A stretch of 64,000 nucleotides of DNA. Origin: Pseudo-nitzschia pungens. Its lineage: Eukaryota > Bacillariophyta > Bacillariophyceae > Bacillariales > Bacillariaceae. Below, piece by piece: positions 43,672-55,438 of the stretch (position 1 is its first letter; each line of letters begins with the position of its first letter). The DNA lies in NCBI GenBank assembly GCA_037355855.1, contig CM074758.1, forward strand, positions 5,677,001 through 5,741,000, written 5' to 3'. Under the pieces are notes generated by a model. That model had not been told where the DNA came from. It did not search any database and was given only the letters and a program-made list of their open reading frames with translations. Both the position numbers and the translations under genes were made by a program.

Positions 43672-46600
43672 GGATACGGCAAGGGGTGGTAGAAACTGGA
43701 TCAAGAATTGGGTGAATTATTTGTGTTGTGATGTGTTATAGAACGGGACGAAGCAAAGCACGATTTTATTATCATCGTGTTTTCGTATTTTTTGCAACTA
43801 GAAGCTGTTGATTATGATTTGTAAGACAAGCTTGGGACAAACAGTGAATGATGGATTGTGTAATTTTGTAAATTTCGAACGACAGATCCAAGTAATAATA
43901 ACAACAGCTGACAAAATAGATACGTATTTGAGAATGGTTTGTAGTTCTATCCAAGTAATGAACATGTAGTCTAACAGGACCCAAACGATACCAAGGGTTC
44001 CGAAGACGTTACCTTTTCGGCTTGGCATCCAGGGAAATTTGTTGGAAATAAGATATAAGTTTGTTTAGGTAGCGGAATGCTCGATTGCTTCCTGCAAACG
44101 CTGCCTCCTTCAAACGAGCAGTGAGAGTAAAACTACTCATGTTGGTTTCTACTTTGAGTCATTCTTGTCTTCAGATGAAGTTCCTTTTTTGAGAAGTTAC
44201 AAAAGAAACAAACAATCTGGAGTGTGCACAGAAGACCATCGTGGATATGAATAATTTGTTGCTCTCAAGGAAAGTGGTGTGTGTCCGGGCAGACTGGTTA
44301 AGTTTGCATTGAAACGTAGGACCACCTATCACGTAGCAGTAATATTTTAAATGATGTTCAAAGTTAAGTTTTATGTATTGTTGAGTGTACCAAATATTTT
44401 TCACTTCTGAGACAAAAAATTGAATATCGGTACTCTACAATCTCAATACATTAGGGAGTTTAGTGTCAAAGAGATGATTTCATTTTTTAATCACACTGCC
44501 CAATTCCAGCTATGTGCAGGTGTATTGTGTTTTCTGGTAAACTGAAATGTTCATTGTGTGAATCATTTTGTCACTGCAGCAGGGGAGTCTGCAGAACATT
44601 TGGAAATACCAAAGCCAGGATGCTATTGATTGGAGTTTAAGGTTGGATGGTCTTCTGCTTTTGGATCCAAGTACATCCTCTGGGCAATGCATATTGTTTT
44701 CCTCATTGGTCTTTCCTGGAAGCTCCATGAAGTGGCCTCGATGTTACCAGCGCAACAAATACGTCTTAAATCCATAATATGACTGCCACTGGCTCCTTTA
44801 GAACCAAAGACTTGTTGGGTAACATGCTACCTGCCGGAAGAATTGAACCAATAAGATGGAATAGGTCACCTTGTGCACATGCTAGTAAATGTAACAGAAA
44901 CTATTCTTTCCTCTGTAGTTTGGCAGATCATGATTACAAATTCTGTCGATGCATGGGTGCAACCCAGCACAGTGCAACCTTCTCTCCTATGTTGGCTCAT
45001 ATGTTGACCGAGCACATGTCACTCTTTGGTGCTTCATAAAAAATTTTACTGTGACCTGGCATCCAGAGAATCTGTTTTGAAAGAACTTTTGCCCCATCAA
45101 AGTCAATAGGTAAAACTCATCAAAGGCTAAACACCTACACAAAAGTACAACAAATTGTTAGGTGGCATAATATTTGCACCAAAAATGTAAGTAGAGCACC
45201 AGGAATTGAATTTATTCCATTAACAGCAGTAGGCTATTGATGGCACATAATATGATACTGTGCACTGAATCAGTCCTAGTAAGGATAACCATTAAAGGTT
45301 AACCCTACACAGGATTGCATTTGGTCATGAGCTTGGTAACAAGTTGACTCAGCAGGGCTCTTTAATCAATCACGCAATGCTCCACGAGAGAGCTCCTCCA
45401 CCAAGACTCTAATCACTAAGTAGCTCACAATTACAATTTGTGCGATGCGCATTCTGTCTGACGTTCCAATGTTCCAGCACTAAAAACATGTAGATTTCTA
45501 CACAACTTTACCATGCAATATGTTGCTCCCTTCTACACCCCCAATCACAACCCCAGGACCCTGTATGTACTAACCAAGACCTGTGCTCTTTGTTTCTGCT
45601 ATCGGTTCAGCTGCTTGCTGCTCTCTTTTGTTGCTTTGGTGCCTATTCACCATTCCCCTCAGTGTCGATCCAGATCTGATCAAGCAAAAGGAACACATAA
45701 TTTTCTACAGCACTTCCAGTACAGATTCTACCATATAGCACAACCAACACATAATTTTCTACACTGAATCCAGTACTGATTAAACGTACACAATGTCTTT
45801 GCTTTGAACTGTTTTAAGTATATCTTTTACTTAATGATCTACACTGTTTCCAAGCTGCTTAAGTGATTACCACTAAACGTTCTACATTCTTCAAGGTTCC
45901 TTGCTGAGTCCCCTAAGTCATTTCAAGTTGAAGTTACCAAACAGCCCCTTCCACTGTACAAAATTCTAGCTATCATCTGTTTTCAAGTCCTTTGCCCTGC
46001 TGGACCTTAACTATTTCTGCTTATGGTCCTAATGTTTCCTAACCCAAGCCCCAATGCCACTAAGTACAGTTCGCTTAAGGCTCCACCCCCTACATAACCC
46101 TTTCAGGTGCACACTATAAGTGTTGTCTGTTTGCAAGTCTACTGCCCTGCTGGTCCAGAAGTGTTTTGGCTTATGGTCCTACTGTTTCCTAACCCAAGCC
46201 CCAAAGTCGCTAAGTACCCGTTACTTAACGTGCCACCACCTACATATACCTCTCAGGTGCACAGTACAGCTGCCACCTGTTTGCAAGTCTACTGCCCTGC
46301 TGGTCCATAAGTGTTTTTGCTTATGGTCCTTGTTTCCAAGCTACTACAAAGTTCTAACAGAAGGACAGCTGTTAAGAATTTGGTAGTAGGCTCCACTGCC
46401 TCTAAGTGTTTCGTGCACAAGCATTACCTGGGAATTTTGCTTGTGTTCTTTCGGCAAGGAATGTGCTTGGGGATGACTACTCGCATTACAGATGCTGCAA
46501 TCCAGCATTCAGAGAGGAGTTTTACTTTTGTACGCTGACCACTAGCATTACTGATACTATGTATCTGAGCAAGGGTTTTGCTTGTGTTGGCTGACCACAA

Positions 46601-46699
46601 GCATTACAGGTGCTGCAAAAGAGCATTGGAGGCAGAGTTTTGCTAGTGTCTTTCCCTTTCACATTCTTGTTACCCCATCTCCTGTACGCTTTGCAACAG
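43672..46699. other. Long spacer with tandem duplications and decayed repeat DNA
   Basis: No gene is supported. It holds the 150-base tandem array at 45981-46430 and a second loose array near 46480-46640 with the word CATTACAG(A/G)TGCTGCAA. An 86-residue ATG frame at 44779-45039 has a Cys-rich core but no family match and may be a mobile-element relic. Confidence 0.5.
45981..46340. repeat. 150-base tandem repeat, about 2.4 copies
   Basis: The landmark TT(T/G)CAAGTC(C/T)(T/A)(T/C)TGCCCTGCTGG recurs at 45981, 46131 and 46281, exactly 150 bases apart, and is followed in each case by a TTATGGTCCT word. The third copy is truncated. No coding role is seen. Confidence 0.85.
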
Positions 46700-47518
46700 C
46701 AGGAGCGGTCGGAAATAGAAAAATGCGCGCAATGCGCGGCACGTTAAGTCTTTCAAAACATATTATCGTATTAAAATCTCCACAATTCAAAATTCAAAGG
46801 GGGATCCAGGAAACGAAAAATATTTTTTTTGGGGTTGCGTAATTAATTTTATTACATATGTAATTTCTTACGTAATTAATTGATTAATTACGCAAAATTA
46901 CGCACGATTGCAGTTAATTACGTACGATTGAACAATTACATGGATTAATGATGTAATTATGTGGCTTTATAATTTAATCGAGCCTCATATCAATATATGA
47001 CTTAAGCCACTTATTAAAGCCTCCAAATTGCTTCAATTTAATGACAAGGACGTATGTATACGCGCCTTTGAAAGTGCCGCTGACAGCCACTTATTCAGTA
47101 CGTACACCTACGACTTGCACTAGAGCTGAGTACTGTATGTACGTGATGGTACGTACAAATAAGTGGCTGTCAGCGGCACTTAAAACGGTGCCTTTACTGG
47201 TAAGATTTAAAGTTGGACTTGCCTGTTAATTATTATATAAGCCACTTAAGAGCTTAATTATACAATCGTGCGTGAGCAGCTGCAATCGTACGTAATTAAC
47301 TGCAATTGTGCGTGATATTTTGCGTAATTAATTCATTAATTACGTACGCAAGCAATTTTATAACGTACGTAATTAATTAATTACCTAAAAAAACTATTTT
47401 TAATTCTGGGGTTCCCCCTTTTAGATTTGAATCATGGAGATTTTTAACTTACGTATCATTTTGAAAAAACTTAACCTGTCACGTGGTGCGCGCGTTTTTC
47501 TGTTTCCGACCGCTCCAG
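46700..47518. mobile_element. Foldback/MITE element with CAGGAGCGGTC termini
   Basis: It begins CAGGAGCGGTCGGAAATAG and ends with the inverted copy finishing GACCGCTCCAG. Arms of several hundred bases pair imperfectly (for example AATTCAAAGGGGGATCC with GGTTCCCCCTTTTAGAT), and many TAATTAATTACG words are inverted within. The centre has a perfect 22-base hairpin (47072-47093 with 47160-47181). No open frame encodes a transposase. No target duplication was visible. Relatives lie at 60.5-61.8 kb. Confidence 0.8.
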
Positions 47519-49407
47519 TGTCTGTTGTGCTCTGGACTGGTTCATTTTTCCCTGATTGTTTCCAAGCTTCGTTTGCAAAATTGTGTTTTACAACTTGGGG
47601 CCTAAACTCTCTTTGATTGAGGCAACGTGTCGTTCTACAACTTGGGGTCCTGACTCTTTGATTGAGGCAATGATAAAGTCTGGTTACAGACTGAGTAGCT
47701 TTTAACCACCTCTGGTGGATTTTCCTACTTAAAATAAGTATATTATTATTATTAAGTAGCTCACAATTACTTTGCACATCACTACTATTCTAACACCAAT
47801 AGACCAGAGGTATGGAAAAAGTGCAAGCCGCAAACCAAGAGAGCTGCAACAGCAAGTTCTGTAATTCACAGTAGTAATACAGGCAATGAAACTAGTACTA
47901 TTACTGAACAGACCAAACACACACCACAACTCTCTCACACCTCAAAATTTAAGAAATGATTTTTGTTGATTGATAGCTTTCCCACAACTTGTGGAAGCAA
48001 AGTATTTTGTACTACCAACTGGGAAGGATTGAAGTGCCAATGATTCTAGGGGTGAAGTAACCCAAATATTTAATGGATGGGGGAACACCGCACAATTCAC
48101 TGTGACACATTACGGTAGAATTAGATGGAGTGTTACAGGATAGAGGTATTTTAAAGATGAATGATTTATAAATTGTGAATGGTTGAATACTTTACGAGAT
48201 GGGAATGATTTCTTGAGTATGATATTATTTGGCGGGCATAATATCAACAATTGGTGAGTCATGGGACTCTTGATATTTATCTTGATATTTGTTGAATATT
48301 CAGTATATGTATATGAATATCATATATATTGGAGTACATGCGGGATTCAATGAATCATTCAGAGCCTTTTGTAGGATTGCAATATCAACATGTTACATTC
48401 ACATCACTCAAAAGGAAACAAATCAGAAATGGAGACATGGTCAGCACGTCTTTACCATGGAAAAGCTGTCCAAACCAGGTCCACAAGAACAGAGATAATT
48501 TAGTTCAGAATCAAAATCAACAGCCTACTTTCCACACATTTGATTCCTCCACTTTAAACGCATCAATTCATGATCAACTCCCAAAACAACAACTCATGTG
48601 CACACAGCTTTTTGTGCACTGTAAGTTCAACAAAGAGACAAACATCTTACTAGTAGTAGTATACTTCCCAGAAAGTGTTAAAATGCATGCAGACCATGAC
48701 TTCCACTGAGCGAAACTTATATGACCACAAGAAAGACAACAGTGGTTCTGATGCAAGTTACGTTGTTTTGCCATGAATTCCCAGTAGTATTTTGGTCAAT
48801 TGAAGAAGATCTTTCTCAGTTCCTCTTTTGATACTTTGCACCACAGGGACTGACCAGTAATTTACTTTGTACGCCGGGATTAAAATCAACTCCTTTTATC
48901 CCACGGACAGTTACGGGTACGAGTAAGTTACTAATTACAGTAAGGTTAAACTTACTTCGTACTCGTAATCTTCATGGGAATCTATGTTCCAAGCAAGATG
49001 AGCGCTTTTTGTGCATTCTTCGATCTTCTTCCATCGAACCTTGGACGAAGTGAAATTTTGGACAAAAAACCTCGACAAAACTCCCGCGCCGAACAGGCGT
49101 GTGGCGTGGGTCATCCAGCTGTTTTCGAGAGAAAGTCACAAAAAACGTATTCACCGAAAACGTTATTGTTTACTTCTATCTTTCGTTGATCGTCATTTCT
49201 ATCGATTTTATTTGGAATTCCTCTGTCTTTCAGAAAGACAGGAAGATCCTCACCCTCACGCTCACGCTCACCCTCAACTTGTTTGGAATCACCGATTTCT
49301 AAAATAAGAACCTAAAACACCCAGAGTGGAGTATTGCACTGTACTGTATTCACGGCGAATACCACATCCTAGGCAGACAGAATAGAAGCTACAGCAGCAG
49401 TGACAAG
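47519..49407. other. Spacer upstream of acidic repeat protein gene
   Basis: No gene is supported. AT-rich, with GATATTTATCTTGATATTTG-like short repeats near 48270 and a CCTCACGCTCACG short run near 49250. The last 80 bases precede the acidic-protein start and include AATACCACATCC but no clear promoter box. Confidence 0.4.
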
Positions 49408-52296
49408 ATGACGACGCACCGCCGACACGTGAACGTTGACAATCCTTTCGCGAACAAGAATCGACGAACCGTGGGATACTCTGATCATCGATACGCAAAT
49501 AATCACAATCAACGAGCACGAAAAGGTTCTCGAAGTACACTGGTTATCTTTGGGGTTTGCATCCTGACTATTTACTTTATGTTTGGCGGATCTTCTTCGT
49601 CAGAATATGAGTATAATTCTGCTTTGTCGGTAAGCCAAATCAAGTCCAAGGATACCGACTATCAGTCGTCAACAAATACAAATGGAAACCAAGGAGAAAA
49701 TTACAACACTGGTCTTCAACCAGAATCAGCCAATTACAACGACGAGAACAACGATGGAGACAAGGATTCGAACGAAGCCGAAAAGTATCCACCCGGATAC
49801 CAAATGGGCGGGAGTGACGAGCTCAACGACGAACGAAGCGACGAGCACAACTCCTATCTAGACTCAGAGGCCAAAGACGAGGACGGAGCTGGTGGTGGCG
49901 CGGAAGACAGAGACGAATACCCGGCAATGGGTGATTCATCGTTCCAAGACTCACAGGCCAAAGAAAACAATGATGACGACAATGTTGGTGCGAACGAGAA
50001 CACAACCGACGATGGCGCAGATACCAAAGAAAATGATGATGATACTATTGGTGCGAACGAAGATTCTCTTGGTAGCGACGAAGACAAAGACGAAGATGGA
50101 GTGATACCATCCGATCAAGGCTCAAAGACCAAAGACGATGATGATGACGACACTGTTAAAACAGATGAAAACGGCGGTGGAGTCAATGCATCCGATCAAG
50201 GCTCTGAGACGAAAGATAATGATGGCGACGATGACAGTGTTGCTGCAGATGGGGATTCAGATGGCAAGGATGAAGATCAAGACGGAGTCAAGCAAGATGG
50301 GGAGGCATCTGGTAAAGACTCAGAGACCAAAAGTGATGATGACGACGACAAGGTTGCTCCAGATGGGGATTCAGATGGCAAGGATGAAGATCAAGACGGA
50401 GTCAAGCAAGATGGCGAGGCATCTGATGAAGACTCAGAGAACAAAAATGATGACGACGACGACAAGGTTGCTCCAGATGGGGATTCAGATGGCAAGGATG
50501 AAGATCAAGACGGAGTCGAGCAAGACGGGGAGGCATCTGATAAAGACTCAGAGGCCAAAGATGATGATGACGTCGACAAGGTTGCTCCAGATGGGGATTC
50601 AGATGGCAAGGATGAAGATCAAGACGGAGTCAAGCAAGACGGGGAGGCATCTGATAAAGACTCAGAGACCAAAGATGATGATGACGTCGACAAGGTTGGT
50701 CCAGATGGGTCAGATGGCAAGGATGAAGATCAAGATGGGGAGGCATCTGGTAAAGACTCAGAGACCAAAGACGACGATGACGACGATAAGGTTGGTCCAG
50801 ATGGAGACTCAGATGGTAAGGACGGAGACGACGAGAAGCAAGATGGGGAGGCATCTGATAAAGACTCAGAGACAAAAAAGGATGACGATGGCGACGACAA
50901 GGTGGCTACAGATGGAGACTCAGATGGTAAGGACGGAGACGAAGAGAAGGAAGATGGGGAGGCATCTGATAAAGACTCAGAGACCAAAGACGACGATGGC
51001 GACGACAAGGTTGCTACGGATGGAGACTCAGATGTTAAGGATGCAGACGAAGAGAAGCAAGATGGGGAGGCATCTGATAAAGACTCAAAGGCCAAAGACG
51101 ACGATGGCGACGACAAGGTTGCTACGGATGGAGACTCAGATGTTAAGGATGCAGACAAACAGAAGGAGGATGGGGAGGCATCTGATAAAGACTCAGAGAC
51201 GAAAAAGGATGACGACGACAAGGATGCCACCAATGGCGATTCAGATGTTAAGGATGAAGACAAAGAGAAGGAGGATGGGGAGGCATCTGATAAAGACTCA
51301 GAGACGAAAAAGGATGACGACGACAAGGATGCCACCAATGGCGATTCAGATGTTGAGGATGAAGGCAAACAGAAGGAGGATGGGGAGGCATCTGATAAAG
51401 ACTTAGAGAGTGAAAAAGATGACAAGGACGACAAGGATGCCACCAATGGCGATTCAGATGTTAAGGATGAAGACAAACAGAAGGAGGATGGGGAGGCATC
51501 TGATAAAGACTCAGAGAGTGAAAAAGATGACAAGGACGACAAGGACGACAAGGATGCCACCAATGGCGATTCAGATGTTAAGGATGAAGACAAAGAGAAG
51601 GAGGATGGGGAGGCATCTGATAAAGACTCAGAGAGTGAAAAAGATGACAAGGACGACAAGGATGCCACAGACGGAGACTCAGATGTTAAGAATGAAGACA
51701 AAGGGAAGCAAGATGGGGAGGCATCTGATAAAGACTCAGAGACGAAAAAGGATGACGACGACAAGGATGCCACCAATGGCGATTCAGATGTTAAGGATGA
51801 AGACAAAGAGAAGGAGGATGGGGAGGCATCTGATAAAGGCCCAGAGACTACAGAGGATGACAACGACGGCAAGGATGCCACAGATGGGAGCTTGGTCGAG
51901 TCAAAAGAAGATTCAGGAGCGAGCAAAGAAACAATGGACGAAGGCAAGGTGGAGCCAGCAAGTACAACGAAAGCAACAAAAATATCTAGTGATGGAGATT
52001 CAGTCGAACCAGATGCTAATGCTGACAAAGATGCTGAAGGTGGTAAATCGGGTGATGGGAAAACGAACTTGACGGAGATCAACAGCAGCAATAGCAAAAA
52101 CAAGAAGAAAAAGAAAGAGGAGGAGGACAAGGGAAGTGAAAGCACGAAGAAAACAAGTTCGGCCAAAACAGATAAAGTTGGCAAGACAGACAAGAAGAAG
52201 AAGAAGAAAGCCGAGAGTGTAAAGATTGCATCCAGTAACGGAGATGCAGTCCAATTAACAGACAAAGGAAATCTGAGAGGATCAATTAAGAATTAA
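49408..52296 (+). CDS. Membrane-anchored acidic repeat protein, 962 residues
   Basis: A single ATG-initiated frame. A basic head (MTTHRRHVNVDNPFANKN...RARKGSRS) is followed by one hydrophobic segment at about 44-60 (TLVIFGVCILTIYFMFGG), the layout of a type II signal anchor. The rest is extremely rich in Asp, Glu, Lys, Ser and Gly. From about residue 297 to 815 it is an array of roughly 34-residue units with the core DGEASDKDSETK, an Asp run, then DGDSDGKDED; I count fifteen DGEAS cores. The C-terminal 120 residues switch to Lys clusters and Ser. It would be highly phosphorylatable and cation binding. No family is recognised; Golgi, secretory or cell-wall-associated roles are conceivable (speculative). 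Confidence 0.88.
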   Translation: MTTHRRHVNVDNPFANKNRRTVGYSDHRYANNHNQRARKGSRSTLVIFGVCILTIYFMFGGSSSSEYEYNSALSVSQIKSKDTDYQSSTNTNGNQGENYNTGLQPESANYNDENNDGDKDSNEAEKYPPGYQMGGSDELNDERSDEHNSYLDSEAKDEDGAGGGAEDRDEYPAMGDSSFQDSQAKENNDDDNVGANENTTDDGADTKENDDDTIGANEDSLGSDEDKDEDGVIPSDQGSKTKDDDDDDTVKTDENGGGVNASDQGSETKDNDGDDDSVAADGDSDGKDEDQDGVKQDGEASGKDSETKSDDDDDKVAPDGDSDGKDEDQDGVKQDGEASDEDSENKNDDDDDKVAPDGDSDGKDEDQDGVEQDGEASDKDSEAKDDDDVDKVAPDGDSDGKDEDQDGVKQDGEASDKDSETKDDDDVDKVGPDGSDGKDEDQDGEASGKDSETKDDDDDDKVGPDGDSDGKDGDDEKQDGEASDKDSETKKDDDGDDKVATDGDSDGKDGDEEKEDGEASDKDSETKDDDGDDKVATDGDSDVKDADEEKQDGEASDKDSKAKDDDGDDKVATDGDSDVKDADKQKEDGEASDKDSETKKDDDDKDATNGDSDVKDEDKEKEDGEASDKDSETKKDDDDKDATNGDSDVEDEGKQKEDGEASDKDLESEKDDKDDKDATNGDSDVKDEDKQKEDGEASDKDSESEKDDKDDKDDKDATNGDSDVKDEDKEKEDGEASDKDSESEKDDKDDKDATDGDSDVKNEDKGKQDGEASDKDSETKKDDDDKDATNGDSDVKDEDKEKEDGEASDKGPETTEDDNDGKDATDGSLVESKEDSGASKETMDEGKVEPASTTKATKISSDGDSVEPDANADKDAEGGKSGDGKTNLTEINSSNSKNKKKKKEEEDKGSESTKKTSSAKTDKVGKTDKKKKKKAESVKIASSNGDAVQLTDKGNLRGSIKN
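50290..51860 (+). repeat. Coding minisatellite, about fifteen 96-114-base units
   Basis: The DNA word GATGGGGAGGCATCTGATAAAGACTCAGAG recurs (with small changes) fifteen times here, each inside the frame of the acidic protein. Later units (from about 51170) are more alike than earlier ones, which suggests recent local duplication. The reverse strand is open for over 1.5 kb as a by-product of the codon pattern. Confidence 0.9.
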
Positions 52297-52312
52297 ATAA
52301 AGCTTTCACGGT

Positions 52313-52455
52313 GTGATTATGCCTTTGTAACCTAACTGACCCAAAACATTAAGGGATGTGTAATTGTGCCTTCTTAACCTCAACTGACCCAAAACATAAA
52401 GTGATGTGTGATTATGCCTTTGTAACCTCAACTGACCCAAAACGTAAAGTGACAT
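52313..52455. repeat. Three tandem copies of a 54-base unit
   Basis: Units starting at the GTGATTATGCCTTTGTAACC word end with AACTGACCCAAAACAT(T)AA. They lie directly after the acidic-protein stop codon, in its probable 3' untranslated region. Confidence 0.85.
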
Positions 52456-52767
52456 TTTTGAGCACTCCAAGCTCCAAAATTGTAGCAATTCAAACACCGA
52501 CATCTCCGTCATTCGAGATTCGTCCAAATAACGCAATGCAGCATTTGGAATCTTGGAAAATCTTCCGTAGTCAAATGTTTTCAACTTTGTCGATGACTTT
52601 ACGTAATTGATGTACTCGGAACCCTTGGTTAGCGAACGTATGAACGAAGCCCTTTTCTTCGCACGAGAACGAATTTGCCTCTATATCCCATTGCACTCTC
52701 CATGTTGACAAAATTGACCAAAACGCCAATTTTTAAACATCTTTACAAATCTGTCTCCCCGAAAATC

Positions 52768-55438
52768 TCACCCTGATGCCGCCTTGGAAGACAAGGTGGA
52801 TGAAGATCGCTCTTCAAAATAAATCGCTCTTCGAGCTCTCTTGGCTGAAGCGTCAAACAGAAACAGAAGTACCACGAGAAAAAAGGCGGAATGCGAAAGT
52901 AGAGCGCGGGTTGTATAAAAGGTATCTTCCCGCCACGGTATGATACTTAAAGTACCTTCATATTGCTTGATGGCAGTGTCGACATAGGTCGCAAAAGGTT
53001 CGCGGAAGGTTCTCAACATCAAACCAGAGATGGTTTTCACAACCGATACAATGCAACGACCAATAATATTTGACTCGAGCACCAACTCTTCGGTAGACGA
53101 GATTATCGATAGGATTACACTGACCGTCAGTTCAAGGGTGGCTGTAATCTTATCTGGGATTCTCGAGAGCATTGCCATTTTCACAACTGTTGAGGCCGAA
53201 TAGACACTCCAAATAGTCCATCGGAGAATTTTCTCTATCCCAGGCTTCACGACGCCCACGCCGACCATACTCACACTCGAAAGTACCACTGCGTAGTGGA
53301 CATATTCACGGTAAAAATTCCTTGTTCGTTTACCAGCAATCAAGCCAAGCTGCAAGGCTGAGAATGCATAAATCAATGCGACGTAACAAAAACCAGAATG
53401 GACCAAAGCGCTGATTCCAATGTACGTCAGAGTGGCAGCATCTCTCCATCTTTCGACACCAAAGGCATCATCCCGAACCGCGACAAACTTTTGAAATGGT
53501 GTGTCTAGGTAAAGAAGGCAAAATAATGACACCATCAAAAATTGCAGGACAAAAATCTTCGTGAACAAGCCATGACCACGCAAAGACATCACCCAATTAT
53601 CGCTTGCTGCTTTGTTCTTTCGAGCAAGTTGTAATTCATTCAATCGCGAAACCGAATCCTCGTCCAAACTTTTCGGTTTCAGTCGCTTCGCCGCTCGTGC
53701 CCTTGCTTCATCAATCACGCGTTGTTTCTTTCGCTGTGCCGCTTCATCCATATGACGTATGTAGTTTGCTACTGGGTTCGACTGCCAAAAGCTAACGTTT
53801 GTACTTTTCGAGATATCTGACATGTCATCCAAATCTTTGTGCATGTCACGGGTCGGAACTTTCGGTCCACTTCCTGAACCGCCTGAACCATTCATTGCTT
53901 CGCCCTTGGCACGATTTCGCGGGGAAGATGATTCCAGATACTCGTCTAAATTTTCTTCTGTGGAACTAAAGTGTTTCACCACATTCACTTCTGACTTGTG
54001 CTTCTGTTTCGACATGAAAAGTTCCGACATTTCTAGCTGTGCATCGGATAACCCAAACGCGGAGATTGAAGGCATTTCCCACCCACGAATTTTGCATATT
54101 CCTTCGAACTTTGGCAACAAAAAATTCTTGTAGAATTCGTCTTCTCTTATCCTGATTGCGTGGAGATTTGTAATCGGATCTTTCGGTATGTTGTTCGCCG
54201 CTCCCTGCATTTTGTTTAGGATAGCGCCACACATACGCTTCATTACAAAATCCACAAGAGGTTTTGGAATGAAGGGCAAGTTCGGATCGATATTTGCCAC
54301 TACTTTTGTTGTAGCTGCAGTGGGGGATTCCACGTGTATCTGAGCTGCCAAAGACCGAACCGTTAATCGTCCACCTCCCATCCGCGTCGGTACCGGCGGC
54401 AAATCAAGCGTTTCCAATATAGGATCTTGACGGATGTTGTCGATTATCGCGATCTCTTCGTGGTCGAAACCCATGCTTCCGAAACTACTCGAAATATTCG
54501 AGTCAGCCGTCTTTTGTCCTATGCTGGACTTGCTGATATTCCCTTTTTCTTCAGGTCGATCTGCGATTCCGTGTGCAATAACTAAGATACTTCCATCCTC
54601 GTACATTGAATCACATCCAATGGCCCGAAATAGAGCATCGCGCATCAATCCAAAACTAGGTAGTCCAACCAGAAACCATCCAACAATGTCCTGTAAGAGA
54701 AGAGATAAAATTGTGAGGAAATATTACGGCGATTGATGCAAAGACCGACATTGCATGTCGAAGGAATCCATCGGGCCCTTCAGGAAATTATGCATCGTTG
54801 ATTTTATCTCTTACAAGTTTGTCGAGGTGGGCAACCGTCGTGCTCGATGTCACGAAGGGTGCCCATAAGTAATTCAAATCAACTTCTCGCAACACGACGA
54901 GTTGATCGAACATTGAGCAGTCGTGGACGGGGCCCTCTAGTTTTATCGACATGCTACCGTCGGTTTCGTGTCTGTAGAAGGTCTTCACACCAAAAAGAGT
55001 TTGCGCCAAAGTCCAGTCGGCGTCGTTGTCGAGGTTAACCTTTGCTTTCTGGAACAACCGGCTGAGATCTTCCATCTTGTTCAGGATTTCCTCGTTTTCC
55101 TCAATGAGTTCCAGAACCTTTCGGTTCCGCTCCTCTTCTCCTTTCTTGGACTTTTTCCGTCGCTTCGACCTACTTGACTCGATGCCTCCCTCTCTACTGC
55201 TGACCATAAAATTGCCGACTTCGCCTTTCATCCGATCCTGGATGGTCTCGTAAAGTGCTTGAGCGGAAAAGTAGCGTTCATCCTCGATTAACCTCAGGAC
55301 CCGTTTCGCATCGAACAAACAATCATCAGTAGGATCCCCAGTATCGTTCGTGGTCGTCGGCCGCCTGATCCTCGTGCTGTATCTCGACGAAGGAGTTGCA
55401 GAACCACCTTGCTTCTTGCTGGTGGTGGTAGTGCTCAT
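52768..55438 (-). CDS. START-domain membrane protein, two exons
   Basis: Exon 1 is 54815-55438 (ATG 55438, MSTTTTSKKQGG) and exon 2 is 52768-54690, joined in phase 0 across a 124-base intron (CTT|GTAAGA to CTTACAG|GAC), for 848 residues. The split frames look like two genes, but the junction runs TVAHLDKL then DIVGWFLVGLPSFGLMRDAL, the middle of one START-like lipid-binding domain (about 140-380: WTLAQTLFGVKTFYRHE, REVDLNYLWAPF, then ANIDPNLPFIPKPLVDFVMK near its end). A basic, helical N-terminus (residues 40-135) precedes it. After a charged linker the C-terminus carries several hydrophobic helices (about 540 onward, ending ALLSHSAFFLVVLLFLFDAS). START domains bind sterols or phospholipids; coupled to membrane helices, it could move lipid between membranes (inference). 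Confidence 0.88.

Noticed and set aside
44779..45039. 86-residue ATG frame with several Cys
   Set aside because: Not recognised, surrounded by decayed repeats; cannot separate from chance.
54721..54775. Alternative short first exon for the START C-terminal half (MSVFASIA)
   Set aside because: Would need a 37-base intron; the 124-base intron to the upstream frame gives a complete domain instead.
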